Positions 43,927 through 54,608 are shown, counted from the first letter of the stretch. The stretch: DNA of 64,000 nucleotides from Stemphylium vesicarium (GCA_004380135.1 QXCR01000053.1:1-64000); one strand, 5' to 3'. Numbers and translations: made by a program. The notes: a model not told the origin generated them from the letters alone.

Positions 43927-44793
43927 ATGGCCGAACCCGAATGCCCCGCACCACATCTTATTACGCTCCCTCGGGAAATCCGAAATCACATTTACTCCTA
44001 CATCGTCGATGAAAATACCGATTGGCGGGAGACTCGTGCACTCGGCATGTCATGTTTCCAGTACCGCTTCCATGAAGCCCCGCAGCTCAGTCTTCTCCAC
44101 ACGCATCCACGACTGCGAGTGGAATATTTGGAAGCTGCATGGACAGAAAACATCACAGCAAGCTTTAGTTATGCAATCGAACCAGATCTCGCCAGTGGCT
44201 CAACGTCAACTTTACGAAACTTTGGCCCTACCGCGTTGCCCTTCATGGATCTTGTTGCTCAACACCTAAAACACATCACCATCGTCGCTCGCCTCGACCA
44301 ACGTATTTATTCCCCTTCACTAAATTATTGGTCTCTTTTCGGGGTACTGGTCGATGCCTTGTGTCAAATGATGTCTTCTTTGTCAACAATTAGGATCGGT
44401 GTTCAACGCCACATGGGAATCCAACTACAGCACCACAACAACACGTACCATGGAACTGGAAGTTCCTTAATCAAACCACTACCGGACTTGGAATGGTTTC
44501 CCCTTGTTCAACGAGCCGAAGGATATCGCCTAGAAGAAGCAACCCGCGCCTTGGCCGGCCCACCCCGGAATGTATACCGCCATCGAATCGTGACATATGG
44601 GTGCTATCTGTATACCAAGGTAGACTCTGACTACGAACGCCGTTTCTGGCAGCCTGCGGACGTCACAGGTCACTTTCCACTAAGATCCTACTCGGCGGAT
44701 TGGAATGTACCTTTACCGGATGAAGTCCTTGAACACAAGATGAGGGAGTGGACGGAAAAGCGAGGGCACAAAGAAGCCGTGGCATGGCTGTGA
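43927..44793 (+). CDS. F-box-like fungal protein (intact tandem copy)
   Basis: A 288-aa single-exon frame starting MAEPECPAPHLITLPREIRN. The start LITLPREIRNHIYSYI resembles the short F-box-like helix found at the beginning of many fungal proteins of the LPxEIRxxIY type; these often have an alpha-helical remainder of unknown function. Other features: a HTHPRLRVEY block and a Cys-poor, mixed helix/strand C-terminus rich in aromatic residues. It has a neighbour of the same type 345 bases downstream (45139-46027) that is damaged. The start at 43927 was preferred over an upstream in-frame possibility at about 43840, because homologous proteins begin close to the F-box-like part. No enzyme motif is seen. 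Possible role in protein turnover is inference. Confidence 0.72.
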   Translation: MAEPECPAPHLITLPREIRNHIYSYIVDENTDWRETRALGMSCFQYRFHEAPQLSLLHTHPRLRVEYLEAAWTENITASFSYAIEPDLASGSTSTLRNFGPTALPFMDLVAQHLKHITIVARLDQRIYSPSLNYWSLFGVLVDALCQMMSSLSTIRIGVQRHMGIQLQHHNNTYHGTGSSLIKPLPDLEWFPLVQRAEGYRLEEATRALAGPPRNVYRHRIVTYGCYLYTKVDSDYERRFWQPADVTGHFPLRSYSADWNVPLPDEVLEHKMREWTEKRGHKEAVAWL

Positions 44794-45138
44794 AAGTGCG
44801 ATATCGGGACCGAACAGGCCATGAGGATTCCTCAACCCCATAAAGTCACTCAATCACCGCACCTACGTCTGGCGGTGCATGCATACCTGTTGTTGGGTCT
44901 GACGTTTCATTGTGGGTAATACATTAAATCTTTCAGCATTCCCTAGCTGAGATGGCGGTTCTGCCTTTCTGGTTGGCCAGCCGCCAGCGCGTCGCCACGT
45001 GCCCAAACCGCTAACGAGCCACCCCACGTTTTCAATTCCTTCCTCCTCTCCTCAACAACAAACCAGTCGACTATTATCCGGCTCCCTATAAACAGTGCGT
45101 ACATTCGATGTGAACCACAAACATCTACGGCATTCATC
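44794..45138. other. Spacer between the two F-box-like copies
   Basis: Short intergenic region with no gene, holding the presumed promoter of the damaged copy. Confidence 0.5.
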
Positions 45139-46027
45139 ATGGCGAAACCGCAACCACACCTGCTCACCATACCGCGTGAGCTCCGCGACGAAATCTACAG
45201 CTATCTGAGCTATGAAGTCAAGCATACAAAGGGAGACGAATTCGATTCATACGAAATGCGTTTCACTATCTACCAAGTCCCCTATCGCCATGTATTACTG
45301 GTGCATTCAATGCTTTATCACGAGTATCGCGAGTCCACTGTCTTCACATAGGGTTCAGCTACTTTCGTCTCGAATCTAGCATGCAGAGAGGAGCATGTTC
45401 CTCGAAACTACAAGTTCGCAGTAGGCCACCAGGCTGCCTACATCAGACATCTGAGCGTCGTTCTACAGCCCGAGCCAGTAGATGGGGATTGGGAATGGCA
45501 AGGGGGAAGTGACACTTATGTGAGATGGAAAAATGTCTCAACTTATCCATGGATTGGCCAGCTCAATTCCCAATCTCTCGACCGTGCAGCTCGCCAAGCA
45601 AGATTGGATAGAAAGGACCAGTGAAGAGGGTTTCTCGGACGATCTTGGATATTGTCACCGACGGTTGACTCGTAGGGGAATGATCTTGCCGCCGCTATCA
45701 TCGTTGGCTGGATTGTCTTTGATTCACAGCGGCGAGAGCGCTACAGCACGTCACGGCGAAGGACTATGGGCACTAGAGTACGATTCGGTATATGAGGTGC
45801 CGATCCACTTGACCAAAGCGACTGCATTTTATTTGTACACCGAAGATGATACAAACGCGGAAAGATACATTTGGGACAGCACGAACATCCTCGACTTACT
45901 GAAGCCTCGTCCTTACACAGCAGAGATTCTAGACGCGTTTCCGCTTGAGCAGGCAGATAAAATAGAGCGCAGACCATACACATTGGTAAATTGGATCGAG
46001 AGCAGCGGCATAGATCTAAGAGCGTGA
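45139..46027 (+). pseudogene. F-box-like paralogue, broken by a stop and a frameshift
   Basis: The start, HLLTIPRELRDEIYSYL, parallels the upstream gene's HLITLPREIRNHIYSYI. The first frame stops at TAG (45349-45351) but continues with protein-like sequence (SATFVSNLACREEHVPRNYK) in the same frame. At the five-A run 45529-45533 the frame then slips by one base and goes on from MSQLIHGLASSIPNL to a natural-looking end at 46027. One A fewer would join the two parts. No intron with usable splice sites explains either break. It is therefore read as a decayed tandem duplicate. The possibility of an unusual intron around the TAG is small but not excluded. Confidence 0.7.
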
Positions 46028-46150
46028 CGGACAAGCTCAACTGAGTAACAAACGAATAGATATTGACTGTTTACAGACTCCCATATCACCTACCCTCCAG
46101 CCAGTGCACACACGTCCTCTCAACGACCCCCAACCGCCCCTCATCCCCGC

Positions 46151-47347
46151 TCAAATCCGCATCTCATACCCCGGCAAACGATCCAACCACCCCTCCACCT
46201 CCTCCTCCACCTCACTTCTTACCGCACACTTATTCATACCCTCCACACCCTGCGTCTTCAACACGCCCTGCACCCCCGGACTCCCACACTCATGAAACAT
46301 ACACCCATCATTCATAATCCTTTGCAAGCTATCGCCCTTCCACCCAAACACATAGTCCGCATGCGTCCCGTACCCCTTGCTATCATCGCAGCTCCACACA
46401 AAGGGCTGGGTCCCGTCTGTGGGCCACATGTCGGCGAAGGCAGTCGTGTTCCACATTGTTTCGTACGCGGGTTGCGGTGTCTTGATTGGGTGCGAGGCTG
46501 GGCAGGTGCCGGCGGGACGGAAACCACCAAGCGTAGTGGAGTACATGTGGGATTGGTGGTCTGGGGAGTCGAGGTTCTTGCCGTCCCAGCAGGAGGGGAA
46601 GTGGCTGCGGGGGTTAGCGAGGGTGCTTTTGTGGATGCAAATATAGAAGGCATTCAAGAGAAGGTGAAGGCTTGATAGCGAAAGTGTTGCAAGATGAACT
46701 TACTACCGCCATGTTAGCATAGTTTTCCACATGTTCAGAGGGAGCGCGACTTACCTGTATAGCCATGATACCCGCCGGACATGGCTCCTTGGGAAAATCA
46801 GGCGTCTCGTACCCGCGCGTGAGATTAGTCTGTAAGCAAGTATACGCCAGACCCTTCTTAGTCCCATTTAAAGCGTCCGTCGTTGGATTGCCGACGGTCA
46901 TTCGGAAGCCCTGAGCTCAGATCAGCAGCGTCCTTTACCTTTAGTTGCTCTGCACCAAACGTACAGGTGGGAAGGCGGTAACGGGGTTCTCGAGATCGGA
47001 GTTGTTGAAGTCTTTCTGTGTGTAGTAGATTGTCATTCCACCGTTGATGTTTTTGGCATCTTGGCCTTCATATTCTGGATACGTTAGTTGCGAATGTGGA
47101 CAAGAGTCGAGCGTAGATGGGTGTACCCAGTTGAGCGTTTGGATAGATCGGGACGCTTTTGTACGAGCCGTTTTGGTGCTTGAAGTACATTGCAGCAGTC
47201 CAGTAATTGGAAAAGTCTATGGGCGGGGTTAGCCTGCGTCTCTGGAACTGAATTGGTGTGCAGACCAACCTTCAGCGTATGCGCACGTTGTACAGTTTCC
47301 TTGCTCGCCGATGTCGCCGGTCATGGTCGCGTTGAAGGCGTTGCCGC
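46151..47347 (-). CDS. DUF1996-family secreted-type protein lacking its 5' end (possible pseudogene)
   Basis: The visible exons are 47270-47347, 47127-47216, 46965-47074, 46755-46910 and 46151-46604. Translated, they give the typical DUF1996 order: CTTCAYAEDFSNYWTAAMYF, then GMTIYYTQKDF, GLAYTCLQTNLTRGYETPDF, CPAGIMAIQ, HFPSCWDGKNLDSPDHQSHM and a Cys-rich C-terminus. Such proteins are normally secreted by a signal peptide. Here the 5' part with the signal peptide and first conserved block is absent, and the DNA immediately upstream belongs to a kinase fragment. An internal ATG at 47322-47324 could serve only as a rescue start. The junction between exon 4 (46755) and exon 5 (46604) also cannot be joined in frame: the expected acceptor brings in a stop. 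Function of the family is not known. Confidence 0.6.
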
Positions 47348-47394
47348 CTGGAACGCGATCAACACATGTCTAAACAACGATGCTTAAAACGTTC

Positions 47395-48102
47395 TTACCA
47401 ACTATTTGGTGCACCAAGGATCTCTAAAAAGACACACCCCAGTGACCAAATATCTGTTCTGGAGCTACGTGGTGACCAATCGTGAAGCTCTGGAGCAGCA
47501 TATCGTCGTGTCACCGAGTCTGGGCGACCTGTAGTAACGCTACTGGTAGACGCGCTGTGATCGAGTGACGATCCAAAGCCGGTGTACATGAGCGAATCTC
47601 CGTGTACCAAGATGTTATGAGGCTTGATATCCTTATGGCGGACTTTCTGGGTATGTATGAATTGTAGACCGCTAGCAAGACAACCAAAAGAGTTGTATAG
47701 AATGTTCCAGTCGGTAGATGGGAGGACACCGTCGTTTGCATCTTGAAAGAGCATATCCAAGGAACCGCGATCCGCAACAGGCGTCAGTATGATGCCCACT
47801 TCCCGCAGTGCGACATATGTAGCGAAGATACGAACGACATGATGGTGCGGGGCAAGTCTCCGAATGACCTTGACCTCATTCTCAAAGATTCGTTTCCTTT
47901 CAGCTCGTGCGCCAACGATTCTGATGACTTTCCGGGCAAATATTGCGCCAGTATTCCGGTCCCGAACTCCTTCCACATTCGCACATCCTCCTTGTCCCAG
48001 ATTCCTGATAAGCTGGTAAGGTAATCCGTCATTGGCTTCGACGAGGTGATTTTGGCCCTCTTCGACACATAGTGCTTGTACAGGATTGTTATCGGTGCTC
48101 AT
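47395..48102 (-). CDS. Truncated protein kinase with GFG in place of DFG (pseudokinase)
   Basis: A single-exon frame of 235 aa starting MSTDNNPVQALCVEEG. It has the N-lobe and half of the C-lobe of a eukaryotic protein kinase: glycine-rich LGQGGCANV, catalytic-type Lys in FARKVIRI, Glu in the C-helix (ENEVKVI), and the catalytic loop VRHKDIKPHNILV. The metal-binding Asp of DFG is missing: the codon at 47578-47580 is GGC, giving YTGFGSSLDHS where relatives have TDFGSSL. The APE-like site AAPELHD is present, but the frame ends after DIWSLGCVFLEILGAPNSW with TAA, in helix F, so the rest of the C-lobe is lost. The stop overlaps a GTAAGA that resembles a splice donor. Kinase activity is unlikely. 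Just downstream lies the 5'-less DUF1996 gene, suggesting a rearrangement between the two. Confidence 0.75.
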   Translation of the reverse strand: MSTDNNPVQALCVEEGQNHLVEANDGLPYQLIRNLGQGGCANVEGVRDRNTGAIFARKVIRIVGARAERKRIFENEVKVIRRLAPHHHVVRIFATYVALREVGIILTPVADRGSLDMLFQDANDGVLPSTDWNILYNSFGCLASGLQFIHTQKVRHKDIKPHNILVHGDSLMYTGFGSSLDHSASTSSVTTGRPDSVTRRYAAPELHDWSPRSSRTDIWSLGCVFLEILGAPNSW

Positions 48103-49167
48103 GGCGAGGCAGATCGAGGTGGCATACCACGCCCTGAATCGACTCAAGTGAGGTGGATGGACGTGACACGCTGCTATAGTATGCCAGAAAATGACACAGC
48201 AAGATCGAGTATCATACTTTAGATGTATTCATACTGTACTGTGGGTAGAGCTTTGGATCGTCAGGCTCCCGATCGAGTTACTGCCCTCCAACGTGTAGCG
48301 ACTGAGAGTAGATGTGCTTCGCGTGCCTGCCAACGTGCCGCTTATGTCGGCAATGGTATAGAGAAATTGTATTGCAAGAGGAAGAACGAAAAGCCTCCGA
48401 GGGTGTAAAGTTGAGGCATGAGCCCCAAGCTCAGCCTAGCAAGCTGGGATGCGTGGCCGAGGCTGAGAGCTGCAGCCGCCATTGGCTTGAGATGGAATCC
48501 TTTCAATGCGCAGCGCTGATATTGCATCCGACGATGCTAATACTCAGAATCCAGATCCCAAAGCTAAGTTATAAAATATGGTCTTAGTCTGGTGTCCTGT
48601 ATGCTTTCGTACTTTGTCGGTATGTGCAGTTACTAGTAGTTGGCAAAAAAAGAAAAAAAAAAGCGAACGCCTCAACTCTAGTGATCCATCATTGTGAATT
48701 CCGTACTAGAACGATCTTCATTCGTTTAGAAAAACTCTCATGAATGCCTTTTATGGATGCAAAGTCGATTCATGTAGAGAAGTGTGATTAAAGGTGGATG
48801 CGGCGGGGCGCGTAGAATGGCTAAGTAAGCTGCGCGTTGTCACGAACGCTGACAGACCGCCGACGCATTGTCCCCCCTCCAGATTTCCACTCCATCGCAC
48901 AATTGTACGACTTTGGCAGTCTCAAAAACAAGACTTGACTTTGGTCTATGAGATGGGAAATGTTGATGACGGCTGTTCGAGAAAGCGCATCAGGGCCCCT
49001 GGAAGCCGAGCGCTGTTGTGCGGGCCAGCCTACGTCAATGTGGAATCACTAGTATTTCGCGACCCGCCATGCTGCAACGCCAACGTACATCTCGTTTGTT
49101 TATACTCACAGAACAACTAAAAAGTGTCTGATAGCAATTGAAATCCACTAACCAAGCAGACGTCACC
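48103..49167. other. Intergenic region
   Basis: Divergent spacer between the truncated kinase and the MAPEG gene. A short A-rich run lies near 48644-48663. No gene supported. Confidence 0.5.
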
Positions 49168-49724
49168 ATGTCCTCCAACACGCTCAATTACCCGCTCCTC
49201 GCCATCCCCGCCTACTACGTCTTCTCCCTCGTCCCGCATGCCTACGCCGGCGGCCTCCTGTCGACCCACGGGTACAAGGTCAACAATGCGAACCCCAAGG
49301 CTTCAATGTCGCCAGACTCAGTCAGGGGCAAGGTTCCAGATGCTGTGTACGTCCCCTCTGGCTGAGAGGATCGATATCTCTACCATGTGTACTGATGCTT
49401 GCCTACAGCTTCCAGAAATACCAGCGCGCTGAAAATGCCCACTCCAACAGCATGGAGCAGATGCCCCTCTTCGCTACCGCCGTCATTGCTAGCCTCATCG
49501 CCGAGCGCACCACCGCAGTAGGATTTGGAAGGGAGGTCATGTCGGGAGATGCCATAGGCTTGACAACCTTCATATCCGCCTGGTTTACCATCAGGGCAGC
49601 ATACTCGGTCTCATACGTGCAGATTGCCGACCAGTCCAAGAGCTTCATCAGGAGCGGTATCTGGGCTATCGGCACCGGATTGGCTGTTTACCAGATCTAC
49701 AAGGCTGCTGCGCTCTTGGGTTAG
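49168..49724 (+). CDS. MAPEG-family membrane protein
   Basis: Belongs to the family of membrane-associated enzymes of eicosanoid and glutathione metabolism; fungal members are mostly uncharacterised. Exons are 49168-49346 and 49409-49724, separated by a 62-base intron; the product is 164 aa, the usual size. Four hydrophobic segments are visible: PLLAIPAYYVFSLVPHAYA at the start, then MPLFATAVIASLIAE, GLTTFISAWFTIRAAYSVSY and SGIWAIGTGLAVYQIYKAAA. The second part begins FQKYQRAENAHSNSMEQMPL, matching the conserved RAxxxHxNxxE pattern of the family (RAENAHSNSMEQ). Intron splicing restores PDAVFQKYQRAE. Start ATG is in a good context. Whether it is an enzyme with glutathione is not known. Confidence 0.87.
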
Positions 49725-50141
49725 GCGAGGTGTGACGGGATTATCGGCGGGCACCGATACGGAACACCGAGCCTGCGTCCAGGAATGTGGTGAGGTTACG
49801 CTGGGATGCGCCAAGATTGCGCCGGGATACAGGAGATTGCACTGGGACGCAGTGAGGTTACAAGGCTGCCAGAAATGAATGTGATGTGTTTACGCCCGAC
49901 GTCTCAATATTGAACAATTGGTTCAGTTTAAATACCCGCATGGCTAAGACACGTCACAGCATATGATTGAGTTGGAGCATACCGAGTCCTACTTTTAGTG
50001 TCTAGGCCCCCAAAAAGACAGCAATTATATCACCAACTATCGAGCTCCCTTTTTTCCTATACTATCTACACCTTTTCGGTTCCACTACTTCTTCTCCTTT
50101 CGTCTCAAAATTTCAGGAGGTGACCATTATACTGCAGCAAC
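49725..50141. other. Intergenic region
   Basis: Contains loosely repeated GCTGGGATGCGCC/GCGCCGGGATACAGG-type motifs at 49795-49860, otherwise nothing recognised. Confidence 0.4.
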
Positions 50142-51074
50142 ATGAGATCCATGATGCAATCCGCGCGCTGCGCTGCGTGTCTCACTTTGGTTTTCCTCAT
50201 CGGCGTCGCTTCCGCACAATCGTCAGCCTCTTTTTTGTATCCTCCTAATACCCCATCCGTCGAGACGTATTTGAAGATCAACTTCTACGACACCATAAAT
50301 GTCAATTGGATTTCCAATTATGACAAAGCTTTCTTGATCTTGTGGTGTGAAGATGGTACGGGGACCCAGGGCTTTGAGCAATGTATGTTGTCTCTACATA
50401 AGTAGAACGTTCAAGAGCCAGACAAATGAGCGGTACAAGTGACTGACCTGTCGACTGTTCAAGGGTTCTGGCGAGATGTAGACACCACTGGCAACCTAAG
50501 CTACACGCCGTTCGAACATGATGGAAGCAGCGATCGTATCATACCAGCTGTGTGTCATTTCGATCTCAGCTACATGAGGAGCAGCGATAAAGGGCTCGTT
50601 GGACCGGGCCTAAGCATCACATCGGTAAGAGACAAGGCTACCACGGTGTGGGATCAGTCCTTTACGTCTGTCGAAGTTTCGCCGACCATCGCAGTTCCAA
50701 CAACCTCTACCACGGTCTCTGTACTAAGCGACGGTTTATCTACAAGCCCCGCATCACAATCTACTACAGCTCACTCTGCGGATGATGTCAATCTTCCAGG
50801 CGGCACTATCGCGGGAATAGTGATAGGCTCAGTTTTCGGCGTGGCGGGTATTGGGATCTTGTGTCTTCTGTTCTTGAAAACCCGCCGTAGAATCAGGGAA
50901 TTGGAAGCCAGAGTTCGTCAAGCGCCTATTTCCGAAGCTTCTCCATGGCCGGGACCCGTGATACCAGCGGTAGAGAAGTACGACCGACCGCAAACGAATT
51001 TGCCGGAATTGGATGGAGACGGAAGACTTGAATTGGATGGATCAGGGGCACAGGAACTTCCGGTCTCGAGATAG
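50142..51074 (+). CDS. Mucin-like single-pass membrane protein of unknown function
   Basis: Exons 50142-50382 and 50464-51074 are joined by an 81-base intron; the product is 283 aa. A signal peptide (MRSMMQSARCAACLTLVFLI...ASA, about residues 1-25) is followed by an extracellular part with Cys residues (LILWCEDG, PAVCHFDL), a Ser/Thr-rich stalk likely to be O-glycosylated (about 155-190), one transmembrane helix (GTIAGIVIGSVFGVAGIGIL) and a basic stop-transfer LKTRRRIRE followed by a cytosolic tail. This architecture is shared with fungal cell-surface sensors such as WSC or Mid2-like proteins, but no WSC domain is seen. Splicing rebuilds EQWFWRDVD, so the intron is well supported. Confidence 0.78.
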
Positions 51075-51617
51075 GCGAATGCACGGCCGTATTGTTGTTC
51101 TATTAGGGTGATATGGAGCCGGCTACGCGTCTGGCGTGGCAGTAGATTTGGTTTTCGTGGACAACAGTAAAAACACTATTGAAGTGCCAGGGATGTGCAT
51201 CATTTCTATATCTTCGGCAGTCGAAGAAACATTTGTGAGTTGAGAGGGAGGTAATTAGCTTTGACAAGTCGCAGGCTGGCTCTATGCCGCTACCCGTGCA
51301 TACGTCATGCTACGTGTACTCACGCGAGCACTTACTACTTCAAGCCACGCGCAGTGACATTCGAACCTCAAAGTCGCGATAGCGCAACCAGCAAAAAATT
51401 CAGGCTAGACGGCCCGACTTTGAATCGCGGGAGTGGGACCGTGTATCTCGGGTGTTCATGTCGGCGGTATTCACTTATCCGGATTCACAAACCCCGAGCT
51501 GGTTCTATTGACAAACCCCACAGTATTAATTGCTGGGTCCCCGAAGAAACTTTGGTTCCTGCATCCTCGTTCGCTTGCCCCCCGGTCGTTCATTCGTTTG
51601 GAAACCTAAAACACAAG
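51075..51617. other. Intergenic region
   Basis: An open frame precedes the next gene's ATG (from 51261) but shows no initiation codon or homologous sequence. Taken as 5' flank. Confidence 0.5.
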
Positions 51618-52697
51618 ATGCGTACCTCGACTCTCAACACCGCCTTGTGGTTGGTGTTCGCCAGTTCTTTCACTTCGGCAACACCCCAGTATGGCGCTCA
51701 CCCCAAGACGCAACTCAAGCACTGGCCCGCTGAGGCTGCCGCCGCGCTCAACACTATGATTGCGCGCAATGCGAATCAGAGCAACTATGCCGTTTTCGAC
51801 ATGGACAACACGAGCTACCGCTACGATCTTGAGGAATCACTCCTTCCTTTCCTCGAGAACCGCGGTATCCTGACGCGCGAGAACTTGGACTCCAGCCTCA
51901 AGCTGGTCGATTTCAAGGACACGGCAAACTTCACAGAGTCGCTGTACAGCTACTACAACCGCCTATGTGAAATTGACGACTTTATCTGCTACCCATGGGC
52001 CGCGCAAGTATGGTCCGGATTCTCGCTCCGCGAGCTCAAGGTCTACGTGGACGAGCTCATGGCGTATAATTCGACCATTCCGACAAAGTACTGGGACGGT
52101 GACGAGGTTACAACCAGCAGCGTCAACCCACCCCAGGTGTTCCGCGGGCAAGCCGAGCTTTACAACGCGCTCATGGACAACGGCATCGCCGTCTACGTTA
52201 TGAGCGCCGCACATGAGGAGCTTGTACGCATGGTGGCTTCCGACCCCAAGTATGGATACAACGTGCCACCCCAGAACGTCATTGGTGTTACTACGGTCCT
52301 CAAGAACGTCACCTCAGGCGAGCTCACCAATGCCCGCAAGCAGATCACCGAAGGCACGTACAACGCGACCGCCAACCTGGATCTTGTCGTCACGCCTTAC
52401 CTCTGGACTCCAGCGACCTGGTTCGCCGGTAAATGGGCAGGCATCTTGACCTACATTGACCAGTGGAAGCGCCCTGTTCTGGTCGGTGGTGACACACCCG
52501 GAAGCGACACGTACATGCAGTTTCATGGAGTAGACACCGCAAAGGGTGGTGTGCATCTGTGGATCAACCGCAAAGACTCGTACTTTGAGACGCTGCAGGA
52601 GGAGATCAAGAACGCCACTGCTGGGCAAATTGCGTACGGAAGGGAGGTCACGGCGGACAAGAACTGGGTTTACGTGAAGCCCGAGGAGATTTTGTAG
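51618..52697 (+). CDS. Secreted HAD-superfamily phosphatase, phosphorylcholine-phosphatase-like
   Basis: A single-exon gene encoding 359 aa. The start ([21 protein letters not shown]) is a signal peptide. HAD motif I is [16 protein letters not shown] (nucleophile Asp61, acid/base Asp63). Motif II is seen as the Ser in [13 protein letters not shown] and motif IV as the acidic [16 protein letters not shown] near residue 290. This combination resembles the bacterial phosphorylcholine phosphatase group, which splits phosphocholine outside the cell. N-glycosylation sites (NFT, NST, NVT, NAT) fit secretion. There is no intron, and the ATG at 51618 is preferred because it starts the signal peptide. 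The exact substrate in this fungus is not known. Confidence 0.8.
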   Translation: MRTSTLNTALWLVFASSFTSATPQYGAHPKTQLKHWPAEAAAALNTMIARNANQSNYAVFDMDNTSYRYDLEESLLPFLENRGILTRENLDSSLKLVDFKDTANFTESLYSYYNRLCEIDDFICYPWAAQVWSGFSLRELKVYVDELMAYNSTIPTKYWDGDEVTTSSVNPPQVFRGQAELYNALMDNGIAVYVMSAAHEELVRMVASDPKYGYNVPPQNVIGVTTVLKNVTSGELTNARKQITEGTYNATANLDLVVTPYLWTPATWFAGKWAGILTYIDQWKRPVLVGGDTPGSDTYMQFHGVDTAKGGVHLWINRKDSYFETLQEEIKNATAGQIAYGREVTADKNWVYVKPEEIL

Positions 52698-53322
52698 ATA
52701 AATGTGTAATGTTCAAAGGGCGCTTCAAAAGGCTCACAAATGACAACGGCTAATTACAAAAGATGGAGGGCCTGGCGGCGGCCCATGGGCTTCAAAGCGC
52801 GCTAGCTGACATAATCACTCGGCTGAGCTTTCCTCTTCCCTCCCCCCAGACTTGCTTGCTCTCTATTCCGCGTCCCTTGCCCCCACCAATCACTGCAAAT
52901 CGCCTCTAGTTGACCCAACTACCACCCATTAATCAACACAGGCTACAGAGCGGATGTATGCAATTATAGGTACGCCGCAGCTCCAGCCCCTTGTCATCTC
53001 CATTTCCACATGACGATCCCACATTACACTTGAACCGAGTGTTTCTAAGTTCTGCTCGACTTTCGCGCATGTTGTGGTTTGTTCACACTAGCCCGGATGC
53101 GAGATATCGCAGCAGACTTGAGACACAATGCGCGAGTAGAAGATAGCTCTGATGCTTAACCCAATCTTGGTAATATTAGAAGTCTAAGAGGAAGTGGTAT
53201 TAACATAAGCTCAGGTACCTCCGAAACGCGGTTTTTCTTTCCGGCTATCTACAAACGCCAAATCCCAACAAGTATATACACAACAACAATGGCAAAAATC
53301 TTTCGAACCCATCATGTGATCA
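52698..53322. other. Convergent intergenic region
   Basis: 3' flanks of the phosphatase and the GT34 gene; no gene recognised. Confidence 0.5.
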
Positions 53323-54608
53323 TTATTCGTCTCTCTCGATTATCACTTTGCTCCTGTCGTCAGCCTTCTCCGCTTCGTCCTCGCGCACTTCTGTCTGCAA
53401 GACTTTGGGGGGCTGGGGCTTGTTTTCTGGCTCTTTGTACCAGACCTCTCCTGGATTTGCCAATATGCTCTTCTGTATCGCTTCGCTCAAAATTTGCATC
53501 ACGCTGGCCGCGCCAGCACTCTTGACACGGGGCTTTCCAATACTCGTATAGTGTCTGATGAAATTGCCGTTGCAATCCGAAATATCTTCCTTGGGCTTCT
53601 CAGGGTTTGTCATGTCCTTGTGGAAACCTGGCCAGCCTACTGCATCATCACAAGGTATGCTGACGATGGTCTCGGGTGTCCGGTTGAAATCGTAACGCAC
53701 GTATTCGGAGAATGCGCGCTGTTCGTGGCTCCATTTCTGTTTCCATTGTGCACAGCCCTTGTAACGGGTCTCGGTGGTGCAGTCGCGCCACGCTTCCAAC
53801 AACTCCAGCGTGGTGGAAGAGTTTTGCGCAACGACAAGGCCGGTGTTCAACACACGCATTCCCTTGCTGTCTGCACTAATTGATTTGCCACTGCGGAATT
53901 CCTCCGTGTCCCACGGAAGAGCCATGGACGTGTCCTTCTGAATACCCCAGCGGTTGAACATCCACTCGAGTGGCAGGTCCAGGTGCGAGATGGTAACGTC
54001 GGCATCCATGGCAACTACGAACTGGTACTCGGGCACCAGCTCACGGAACGCGTGGGGCAGGATCCATGTATTATAGTGGTCCTTCATGTCCCGCGCCTGA
54101 TAGAACTTGTAGTCGTATCCATGAATCATGGCGTATAGGTAATGATTCATGATGGAGCTGGATACCATGCCGGCGCCCTTGGTCTTCAGATGTTCCCAGT
54201 CGATCCGTTCGGGATTGAGAAGCTCATTCTCGCCAGTCGGTACGCGCGTGTCAATGTCCACGATCAGAACCTTCTTGCCCAGGGATCGTGTCCATATCCG
54301 GTTCTCTCCTCCCTTGTAGTATGTGCCGGATGGATCGACGTAGCCAGGCGCGCCCGGGTCGTGTTTAACATGCTGAAAAAGTGTGGTGATCGTCTCTCGC
54401 AGGGTAGGTTGTTTCGTTCTAGACTGACTGTTAGGAAAATCCTCTTCAACCCCCCGGGCGGAAACTTCGGGGTGACGTACATGTATGGGGAATTTGCAAT
54501 TTGATCAACTACCATGGCACCTTGATCCCGGAAAACGTAGGAAGAAAATGTCGCGATGATCACGAAAGTGGCGATCAGCACCATGTAGGTGCGCTGAGTG
54601 GCCAACAT
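53323..54608 (-). CDS. GT34-family glycosyltransferase (Golgi galactosyl- or mannosyltransferase, MNN10/GMA12-type)
   Basis: A type II Golgi protein that extends mannan or related glycans. Exons are taken as 54481-54608 and 53323-54427 (intron of 53 bases); the product is 410 aa. The N-terminal anchor is TYMVLIATFVIIATFSSYVF (residues about 8-27). The catalytic domain runs from KVLIVDIDTRVP, through the helix HYLYAMIHGYDYKFYQ, to the DxD motif in QFVVAMDADVTISHLDLPLE. Typical residues follow: GMRVLNTGLVVAQNS and the WxGxHxD-like GWPGFHKDMTNPE. The splice site choice is not unique: a donor GTAGTT nearer the start combined with an acceptor six bases later would also keep the frame. The C-terminal tail is acidic and basic by turns and may be cytosol-exposed only in immature form. 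Sugar specificity cannot be read from sequence. Confidence 0.83.

Noticed and set aside
47347..48102. A genuine kinase-DUF1996 fusion protein
   Set aside because: The splice phases do not agree (kinase phase 2, DUF1996 exon needs phase 1), so the joined frame would be nonsense.
51261..51617. In-frame extension before the secreted phosphatase
   Set aside because: It has no ATG and would bury the signal peptide; the ATG at 51618 is the natural start.
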